A DNA stretch of 10,912 bases from Bacillota bacterium (GTDB taxonomy: Bacteria; Bacillota_I; Bacilli_A; ML615J-28; CAG-698), in the NCBI GenBank assembly GCA_023422115.1, contig JAEZSA010000162.1:1-10912 (forward strand). Direction: 5' to 3'. The translations under genes were made by a program, and so were the position numbers. Positions 1 to 4,650 of this stretch are shown one piece after another. The notes beneath the pieces were generated by a model. That model was not told the origin of the DNA. It saw nothing but the letters and a program-made list of their open reading frames with translations, and did not search any database. Numbering within the stretch: position 1 is the first letter of the stretch; each line of letters opens with the position of its first letter.

Positions 1-425
1 AGGTTGGACCTCGTGAAGGAGCAAAGTTCCTTGGTGGAATTGGTCCGTGTGGACGTCCTATTTGTTGTAAAACCCATTTACGGGAATTTGATTTAGTAAC
101 AATGAAAATGGCTAAAGATCAAGGAATGACTTTAAGCGCAGCTAAAGTGGCAGGTCTTTGTGGAAAACTAATGTGTTGTATTGGTTATGAAAGTCCAGTT
201 TATGAGGAAATTCGGATGCGAATCCCTTTGGTTGGCGATATAGTTGATACACCTAAATGCAAAAATTGTCGTGTTATCAGCGTCGATTTTCTAAGGGAAA
301 GATTAAAGACAATTGATCGTGAAGAAAAAATTGATGACTGGGAAGCAAAAGAAGTGATTAAAGTACACACGCACAAAGAAGAAATTTCAGAAAAAGACTT
401 AACGGATGACGTTATCGAAGACTAG
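1..425 (+). CDS. ricT: RicT/YaaT, PSP1-domain protein (3' part only)
   Basis: This is the C-terminal 140 residues of a PSP1-family protein; the first complete codon begins at base 3 and the start lies upstream of the window. The visible part carries the family core IGPCGR..CC, then FDLVTMKMAKDQ, then GLCGKLMCC, which closely resembles B. subtilis YaaT. In B. subtilis this protein (RicT) joins RicA and RicF in the Ric complex, which binds Fe-S clusters through such cysteines and influences RNase Y processing, competence, sporulation and biofilm formation. The conserved cysteines (CGRPICC, GLCGKLMCC) are intact here, so cluster binding is plausible. The end is acidic and poorly conserved, finishing VIED before TAG. 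An internal ATG at 102 is not the start, because conserved coding sequence runs upstream of it. trmN6 follows after 9 bases, as part of the same operon. Identification is secure; the exact role in this organism is inferred. Confidence 0.95.
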   Translation, partial: VGPREGAKFLGGIGPCGRPICCKTHLREFDLVTMKMAKDQGMTLSAAKVAGLCGKLMCCIGYESPVYEEIRMRIPLVGDIVDTPKCKNCRVISVDFLRERLKTIDREEKIDDWEAKEVIKVHTHKEEISEKDLTDDVIED

Positions 426-434
426 GATGAAAAA

Positions 435-1163
435 ATGGAAAACGTTCATGAATTATTGGGTTATAAAAGAATTAAAATAATTCAAAGGGATGACATGCTA
501 AGGTTTTCTTTAGATTCGACTCTTTTAGCTGATTTTGTTAAAGTGAGTAATCACACCAAAAGAATTATCGATTTAGGAACAGGGAATGGACCAATTCCCT
601 TGTTTTTAACACTAAAAACAAAAGCAAAAATAGTAGGAGTTGAAATCCAAAAAGATGTTAGTGAATTGGCCCAAAAAAGCGTTGAGATTAATGGGTTTAA
701 TGAGCAGATTGAAATCATCAATGCGGATATCAAAGGGATTTATAAATTTGTTGGTGCGAATATATTTGATATTGTAACCTGTAATCCGCCCTATTTTAAA
801 TATATAGAAACTAGTAATACAAATAAAAATGATTACTTAACAATAGCTCGACACGAAGTTTTAATTACTTTAGAAGAAATTATAATAGAAAGTAAAAAAC
901 TATTGGGAGATGGAGGATTATTTTATTTGGTTCATCGTTGTGAACGATTGCCAGAAATCATCGAAACATTAGCTAAACACGGGTTTGGAATTAGAAAAAT
1001 GCGTTTTATTCATTCAAAAACAACAGATGAAAAAGCATTATTGGTTTTAATAGAAGCAAGAAAAAATAAAAAAGCAGATGTTGAAATAATGCAGCCTTTA
1101 TTTGTTTATAATAGTGAATTAGATTATACTGATGAAGTAAAAAAGATATTTAATCATAAATAA
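435..1163 (+). CDS. trmN6: tRNA1(Val) (adenine(37)-N6)-methyltransferase, YabB/TrmN6 family
   Basis: This is a 242-residue class I SAM-dependent methyltransferase. SAM-binding motif I is DLGTGNG at residues 46-52, and an acidic loop ending VGVE lies near 67-70. The catalytic NPPY motif at 117-120 is typical of enzymes that methylate exocyclic amino groups of adenine. The N-terminal pattern of RFSLDSTLLADF fits the YabB/YfiC (TrmN6) group, which makes m6A37 in tRNA1(Val) in E. coli. Length is normal for the family. The ATG at 435 is preceded by AGGA at 424-427, spaced 7 bases, overlapping the ricT stop. Its place straight after ricT matches the Bacillus order except that yabA is missing between them. 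No terminator follows, so readthrough into the TerB-like gene is possible. The family is secure; the exact tRNA target is inferred by homology. Confidence 0.9.
   Translation: MENVHELLGYKRIKIIQRDDMLRFSLDSTLLADFVKVSNHTKRIIDLGTGNGPIPLFLTLKTKAKIVGVEIQKDVSELAQKSVEINGFNEQIEIINADIKGIYKFVGANIFDIVTCNPPYFKYIETSNTNKNDYLTIARHEVLITLEEIIIESKKLLGDGGLFYLVHRCERLPEIIETLAKHGFGIRKMRFIHSKTTDEKALLVLIEARKNKKADVEIMQPLFVYNSELDYTDEVKKIFNHK
581..607 (+). other. Hairpin plus T-tract inside trmN6
   Basis: AGGGAAT (581-587) pairs perfectly with ATTCCCT (594-600) across a 6-base loop, and TGTTTTT follows at once (601-607). It looks like a short intrinsic terminator but lies in the codons for and just after SAM motif I (GTGNGPIPLF), so protein constraint may explain it. 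A role in attenuation or partial termination is possible but unproven. Confidence 0.35.
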
Positions 1164-1206
1164 AGATATAAATTTATCTATATAGTTATTTTGTTATAAA
1201 AAGATA

Positions 1207-1215
1207 TGATATAAT
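1207..1215 (+). promoter_or_regulatory. Extended -10 promoter before the TerB-like gene
   Basis: A perfect TATAAT at 1210-1215 is preceded by TGA (1207-1209), giving an extended -10. No good -35 lies 17 bases upstream (TATTTT at 1187-1192). TTGTTA at 1191-1196 would suit only an alternative -10, AATAAT at 1213-1218, with a 16-base spacer. Transcription would begin near 1222, about 17 bases before the start codon. It would give an internal promoter for the TerB-like gene and rsmI. Confidence 0.6.
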
Positions 1216-1224
1216 AATAATGTG

Positions 1225-1230
1225 AAGGAG
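1225..1230 (+). promoter_or_regulatory. Ribosome binding site fixing the TerB-like start
   Basis: AAGGAG ends at 1230 and lies 8 bases before the ATG at 1239. A GTG at 1230, in the same frame, overlaps this site and so is unlikely to be the start codon. Confidence 0.8.
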
Positions 1231-1238
1231 TGATAGAT

Positions 1239-1643
1239 ATGCTTTTAAACCTACTAACAAAAGAAGAAAAATTTTATTTTATTGATTTATTGGTTAAAGT
1301 TATTTCTTTGGATGGTACTGCTAATGAAATGGAAATGCAAATCATAAGCAAATTAAAATATGAGATGGGTGATGATGCGGCTAGGTATCGAAAAAGTAAT
1401 TTGTCATTGGAAAAGTTGATCGATTATTTTACAACGAAACCAAAAGTAACAAAGAATTTGATTTTCTTGAATTTGTTGAGTGCTTCCTTATCTGATGAAT
1501 TTTATTCTGTAGAAGAGCATTTCTTATTAGAACAGATCCAGAACGATTTAGAAATACCAAGAAAAAAGCGAACAGAATTAGTAAAAGCTGTTTATGCTGA
1601 TCGTGATTTGCGAGAAAAAGTAAAGAGGATTATCAGCGAATGA
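1239..1643 (+). CDS. Small TerB-like alpha-helical protein
   Basis: This encodes a soluble, predicted all-helical protein of 134 residues with no signal peptide or membrane segment. It resembles TerB-type domains. The opening helix (KFYFIDLLVKVISLDG) is followed by an acidic turn and helix, LDGTANEMEMQIISKL near residues 24-39. The pattern repeats near 86-101 (DEFYSVEEHFLLEQIQ), as in the two-fold TerB helical fold, where such acidic residues can bind metal. TerB-like proteins occur in tellurite and stress clusters but also alone with unknown roles, and no other ter gene is present here. The ATG at 1239 is chosen because AAGGAG sits 8 bases upstream. The stop overlaps the rsmI start (ATGA at 1640-1643), implying translational coupling. 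In Bacillus the equivalent gap between yabB and yabC holds yazA, a GIY-YIG protein to which this shows no resemblance. The fold assignment is moderate and the function unknown. Confidence 0.75.
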   Translation: MLLNLLTKEEKFYFIDLLVKVISLDGTANEMEMQIISKLKYEMGDDAARYRKSNLSLEKLIDYFTTKPKVTKNLIFLNLLSASLSDEFYSVEEHFLLEQIQNDLEIPRKKRTELVKAVYADRDLREKVKRIISE

Positions 1644-2491
1644 GAATTCAAACAAACAAAGACAATCCTCAACTTTATTTAGTTCCTACACCGATTGGTA
1701 ATTTTGCGGATATTACATTCCGCAGTATAGAAATTTTAAATAAAGTTGATATGATTTTTTGCGAGGATACACGAGTGACTAAGGTTTTACTTAGTCACTT
1801 TAATATTAAAACTCCGCTTTCTAGTTATCATATTTTTAACGAAGAAGGAAAAGTCACTGAAATTATCGAGATTCTCAAATTAGGTAAGACAATAGCACTT
1901 GTTAGTGATGCAGGTATGCCAGCTATTAGTGATCCTGGTTATTTATTGGTAAAAAAAGTACTAGATGAAGGATACAATGTCAGTAGTTTGCCAGGAGCAA
2001 ATGCAGGGTTGACCGCTTTAATTGCATCTGGATTACCGACCGATAAATTCTATTTTTATGGCTTTTTAGATCATAAGAAAACACAAAAGGAAAAAGAGTT
2101 GCAGTCTGTTCGAGATATAAAAGATACCATCATATTTTACGAATCCCCAGTAAGATTAAAAGATACTATTCTCTTAATGGAGAAAATAATGGGTTGTCGT
2201 GAAGTAGTAATTGCCCGAGAACTGACTAAAAAATATGAAGAATATATCCGGGGAACACTTCCAGAAATTTGTCAACTAGATTTACAATTAAAAGGCGAAA
2301 TTGTCATCATCGTAAAGGGAGCAAATCAAACTCATTTACAGATCGATTTAAATAAACGATCAATAGAAGAGCATTATAAGTATTATATAAACCAAGGATT
2401 CGAAGAAAAAGAAGCAATGAAATTGGTTGCAAAAGATCGTAACATTGCGAAGAGTGAAATATACAAACAAATAAAAAGCAAGGGAAAGTAG
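1640..2491 (+). CDS. rsmI: 16S rRNA (cytidine(1402)-2'-O)-methyltransferase RsmI
   Basis: RsmI methylates the 2'-OH of C1402 in the ribosomal decoding centre, using SAM. The protein has 283 residues, the usual length, and belongs to the tetrapyrrole-methylase superfamily. Visible hallmarks are LYLVPTPIGN (12-21), CEDTR (41-45), VSDAGMPAISDPG (88-100) and LPGANA (117-122). FYESPVRL and IARELTKKYEE follow, and a lysine-rich C-terminal helical part matches other RsmI proteins. The ATG at 1640 overlaps the preceding stop by 4 bases, with GAGG at 1625-1628 as a rather distant binding site (11 bases), so coupling to the upstream gene probably aids initiation. It corresponds to B. subtilis yabC and ends the housekeeping block. 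Its last five codons form part of the terminator stem. Identification is secure. Confidence 0.96.
   Translation: MRIQTNKDNPQLYLVPTPIGNFADITFRSIEILNKVDMIFCEDTRVTKVLLSHFNIKTPLSSYHIFNEEGKVTEIIEILKLGKTIALVSDAGMPAISDPGYLLVKKVLDEGYNVSSLPGANAGLTALIASGLPTDKFYFYGFLDHKKTQKEKELQSVRDIKDTIIFYESPVRLKDTILLMEKIMGCREVVIARELTKKYEEYIRGTLPEICQLDLQLKGEIVIIVKGANQTHLQIDLNKRSIEEHYKYYINQGFEEKEAMKLVAKDRNIAKSEIYKQIKSKGK
1774..1799 (+). other. Perfect 10-bp hairpin inside rsmI
   Basis: AGTGACTAAG (1774-1783) pairs without mismatch to CTTAGTCACT (1790-1799) across the loop GTTTTA, with a further G-U pair possible at 1773/1800. It lies in codons for about residues 45-53, just after the CEDTR motif. The downstream bases (TTAATATTAA) are AT-rich but not a clean T-run. 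It could be an mRNA structural element or chance. Confidence 0.45.
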
Positions 2492-2513
2492 TATTTAATC
2501 CCTTGCTTTTATT
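2474..2513 (+). terminator. Intrinsic terminator after rsmI
   Basis: A perfect 12-bp stem pairs AAAAGCAAGGGA (2474-2485) with TCCCTTGCTTTT (2499-2510) around a 13-base loop that contains the rsmI stop codon. The 3' arm supplies the T-run, with ATT following. The A-rich 5' arm raises the possibility of function on both strands, but no gene converges here. The next promoter's -35 starts at 2512, directly behind it. Confidence 0.85.
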
Positions 2514-2540
2514 GTTATTACTGTTTCTTAATGTTATAAT
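2512..2540 (+). promoter_or_regulatory. Promoter for the M48 protease-DUF5131 unit
   Basis: TTGTTA (-35, 2512-2517) is 17 bases from a perfect TATAAT (2535-2540), which has an extended TGT (2532-2534). This is the best sigma-A-type promoter in the window. The expected start is near 2547, which leaves a leader of only about 13 bases. Confidence 0.8.
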
Positions 2541-2546
2541 AATGAA

Positions 2547-2553
2547 AAAGGAG
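2547..2553 (+). promoter_or_regulatory. Ribosome binding site fixing the M48 protease start
   Basis: AAAGGAG lies 6 bases before the ATG at 2560. In-frame upstream candidates (TTG at 2503 inside the terminator, ATG at 2542 next to the -10 box) are therefore rejected. Confidence 0.85.
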
Positions 2554-2559
2554 TATCAT

Positions 2560-3780
2560 ATGGACTATAAAATCATCACTTTAATTCTTGCTACACTCTT
2601 ATTTATTTATAATATAATTAATAAGTATTTCATTTTTACTGCAATTTCTAGACCTATTCCTGAAAATGTTAAGGATGTATATGACATTACTACCTATCAA
2701 AATTGGGCAGAATATACATCAGAAAAAACAGGGCATAAAATTTATCAAGAATTAGCAGGCTATGTTGTTTTTATGCTTTTAATAATCTTTAATGTGTTTT
2801 CAATGGTAGAAAAAATAGCACCAGATAATGTATATGGTGAAGCTATTATTGTATTAATCTTTTTTACATTAGTAAATTCTATAGTTGATGTCATCTTTGA
2901 TTATATTGATACCATGAAAATAGAAAGTAAATATGGTTTCAATAAAACCTCTAAAAAAACATTTGTTATAGATCAAATAAAAAATCTAGTAATAAGTTTA
3001 GGATTAATGATTGGCTTACTATCAGCATTCATTGGATTATATTTGTGGTTAGGTGATTTCATACTATTGGCTTTTTCCTTGATAGTATTTTTGTTTGTTT
3101 TAGGAATTTTCTTTTTGATACCAATATTTGCAAAGATTTTCAACAAATTTACGCCTCTTTCTGAAGGAACACTGCGAACAAATCTAGAGAATCTTCTAAT
3201 AAAACACGGGTATAAAGTAAACGAAATAAAGGTTATGGATGGATCAAGACGTAGTAGTAAAGCAAATGCTTATTTTAGTGGTCTTGGCAAGACAAAGAAT
3301 ATTGTTTTATATGATACAATTCTTGAACTGATGGCAGAAGATGAAATCGTTGCCGTTTTTGCTCATGAATTGGGTCATGGAAAGCATAAAGACATTTTAA
3401 AGGGGTATTTAACCTCTTTAGTGCAAATATTTATTTTAATTCTAATCAGCTGGTTGATTATTTCTCGTGTTAATTTTATTGAAGATTTTTCGTTTGAAGA
3501 TTTCAATTATGGTTTTGCTTTCATTCTAATTGCAACAGTTGTGATTCCCTTTGTCAATATGATTACAAGCCCTATCATGAATTACTTTAGTCGCAAGCAT
3601 GAATACAAAGCCGATATGTTTGCTAGTACCGAAGGATATAAAGAAGCAATGATTTCAGGATTAAAAAAATTATCTCGTCATAATTATTCTTGTTTAAATC
3701 CACATCCTTTCATTGTAAGTATGAATTATACTCATCCACCGCTTAGTCAAAGAATTGCTGCTTTGGAAAAAGAAAAATAG
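2560..3780 (+). CDS. M48 (Ste24/CAAX-prenyl-protease type) membrane zinc metalloprotease
   Basis: This encodes an integral membrane endopeptidase of 406 residues. Hydrophobic segments lie near 4-24, 66-86, 93-113, 140-161, 167-190, 284-303 and 318-338, which gives the roughly seven-helix layout of Ste24-type M48 enzymes. The zinc site is HELGH at 269-273 with the third ligand E348 in HEYKAD. The YGFNKTSKKTF stretch (125-135) and HPPLSQRI near the C-terminus (392-399) are also typical of the Ste24 group. All catalytic residues are present, so it should be active. Bacteria lack classic CAAX prenylation, so bacterial members are more likely used in membrane protein or peptide turnover; the substrate here is unknown. 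The start is set by AAAGGAG and a dedicated promoter. The DUF5131 gene begins 13 bases after the stop, suggesting a shared transcript. The family is secure; the physiological role is open. Confidence 0.93.
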   Translation: MDYKIITLILATLLFIYNIINKYFIFTAISRPIPENVKDVYDITTYQNWAEYTSEKTGHKIYQELAGYVVFMLLIIFNVFSMVEKIAPDNVYGEAIIVLIFFTLVNSIVDVIFDYIDTMKIESKYGFNKTSKKTFVIDQIKNLVISLGLMIGLLSAFIGLYLWLGDFILLAFSLIVFLFVLGIFFLIPIFAKIFNKFTPLSEGTLRTNLENLLIKHGYKVNEIKVMDGSRRSSKANAYFSGLGKTKNIVLYDTILELMAEDEIVAVFAHELGHGKHKDILKGYLTSLVQIFILILISWLIISRVNFIEDFSFEDFNYGFAFILIATVVIPFVNMITSPIMNYFSRKHEYKADMFASTEGYKEAMISGLKKLSRHNYSCLNPHPFIVSMNYTHPPLSQRIAALEKEK

Positions 3781-3793
3781 AGATGAATTACGA

Positions 3794-4522
3794 ATGAACA
3801 TTTATAGCTGGAATCCATGGCATGGATGCCATAAAAAAAGTGAGGGGTGTCTTCATTGTTATGTCTATCGTCATGATGCGCGTTATAATAAAGATGCTGG
3901 CATCATATTTAGAAATCAAAGTTTTAAAATGCCAATACAAAAAGACAAAAATAAAAAATATAAGATTCCAAGCGGGTCAATGATAGCAACTTGTTTTACT
4001 TCTGATTTCTTTTTAGAGGAAGCAGATTTATGGCGAAAAGAAGCTTGGGATATGATTCGCGAGCGAAAAGATTGCCAATTTTCCTTTCTTACTAAAAGAA
4101 TTGAACGCTTCCATCAGATGCTGCCCGAAGATTGGAAAGATGGATGGGATCATGTTGCAATTGGATGTTCTTGTGAGAATCAAAAACGAGCAGATGAAAG
4201 AATTCCCATTTTACTAAAACTACCAATTAAGACAAAACAAATTGTTTGTGCTCCTTTGATAGAAAGAATTAGTTTGGAAGGTTATTTAAGTAATCAAATT
4301 GATCTTGTTGTTGTTGCTGGTGAGTCGGGAAACGAAGCAAGAATTTGTGATTTCGCTTGGGTGAAAGAGATTCAAGCGGAATGTGTAAAACACAATGTGC
4401 TCTTCTTTTATCGCCAAACAGGCTCAAGACTTTTAAAAGATGGGAAACTATATCGCATCAAAGTAAAGGATCAAAGTATTCAAGCAAGGAAAGCACAACT
4501 AGATTATCAAAGAAAAGAGTAA
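3794..4522 (+). CDS. DUF5131 (phage Gp37/Gp68-type) three-cysteine protein
   Basis: This encodes a soluble protein of 242 residues, recognised as DUF5131 (Gp37/Gp68 Pfam family) from WNPWHGC (6-12), IPSG....CFTSDFF (58-73), LTKRIERF (99-106), a CSCENQ.RAD.R segment (125-136), AGESGNEAR (175-183) and DGKLYRI (216-222). The cysteines C12, C19 and C22 form the family's C-x6-C-x2-C motif, a possible metal or Fe-S site, and four lone cysteines plus a CSC pair follow. The biochemical function is not known. Some relatives sit on mobile elements beside the three-Cys-motif partner TcmP; no such partner is encoded here. The ATG at 3794 is chosen because the conserved region starts at residue 4, although the upstream binding site (AGAG, 3779-3782) is weak. 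An earlier in-frame start at 3755 would overlap the protease gene. It is probably cotranscribed with the protease. Family assignment is good; no function is claimed. Confidence 0.88.
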   Translation: MNIYSWNPWHGCHKKSEGCLHCYVYRHDARYNKDAGIIFRNQSFKMPIQKDKNKKYKIPSGSMIATCFTSDFFLEEADLWRKEAWDMIRERKDCQFSFLTKRIERFHQMLPEDWKDGWDHVAIGCSCENQKRADERIPILLKLPIKTKQIVCAPLIERISLEGYLSNQIDLVVVAGESGNEARICDFAWVKEIQAECVKHNVLFFYRQTGSRLLKDGKLYRIKVKDQSIQARKAQLDYQRKE

Positions 4523-4553
4523 AAGACTGCAAATTATTTTTTGTAGTCTTTTT
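4521..4553 (+). terminator. Intrinsic terminator after DUF5131
   Basis: A 13-bp stem pairs AAAAGACTGCAAA (4521-4533) with TTTGTAGTCTTTT (4540-4552), including one G-U pair, around a 6-base loop. The last four T residues of the stem and one more form the T-run. It overlaps the last two bases of the stop codon and separates this unit from the glycosidase operon. Confidence 0.85.
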
Positions 4554-4590
4554 ATTTCGATTTATAACAAATTGTAAAATGCATAATATC

Positions 4591-4608
4591 AAGAAAAACG
4601 CTTTTATT
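4591..4608 (+). promoter_or_regulatory. Possible cre or LacI-family operator
   Basis: AAGAAAAACGCTTTTATT is an imperfect palindrome around a central CG, the signature of CcpA (cre) and other LacI-type sites. Against the cre consensus it keeps the AAR-CG-N-WWW core and the last A but lacks the leading TG and the penultimate C. It overlaps the -35 position of the glycosidase promoter, where binding would repress. Catabolite or substrate control of a sugar operon would be expected, but the match is partial. Confidence 0.4.
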
Positions 4609-4630
4609 AACTAATTTTTAATGTTATAAT
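4602..4630 (+). promoter_or_regulatory. Promoter of the glycosidase operon
   Basis: A perfect TATAAT (4625-4630) with extended TGT (4622-4624) repeats the -10 region of the protease promoter. The -35 at the 17-base spacing is weak (TTTTAT, 4602-4607), fitting a promoter that relies on the extended -10 or is regulated. Transcription should begin near 4637, about 14 bases before the start codon. Confidence 0.7.
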
Positions 4631-4637
4631 AAGAAAT

Positions 4638-4645
4638 AGAGGTGA
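4638..4645 (+). promoter_or_regulatory. Ribosome binding site fixing the GH2 start
   Basis: AGAGGTGA lies 5 bases before the ATG at 4651. An in-frame GTG at 4642 is inside this site and is not the likely start. Confidence 0.8.
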
Positions 4646-4650
4646 TATTA

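Noticed and set aside
551..733. Short minus-strand open frame within trmN6
   Set aside because: Antisense to SAM motif I and the following conserved region, with no recognisable domain.
1164..1179. Small inverted repeat AGATA/TATCT after trmN6
   Set aside because: Only five AT-rich pairs and no T-run, so it is not a credible terminator.
1869..2005. LPGANA in RsmI in place of the PGPSA found in many homologues
   Set aside because: I recall this variant as common in Bacilli-type RsmI, so it is not a defect or novelty.
2503..2559. Upstream extension of the M48 protease from TTG at 2503
   Set aside because: It would begin in the terminator stem and cross the promoter; the ATG at 2560 has an ideal binding site.
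4357..4614. 85-codon plus-strand open frame
   Set aside because: It overlaps the conserved DUF5131 end in another frame and runs through the terminator; no domain or binding site supports it.
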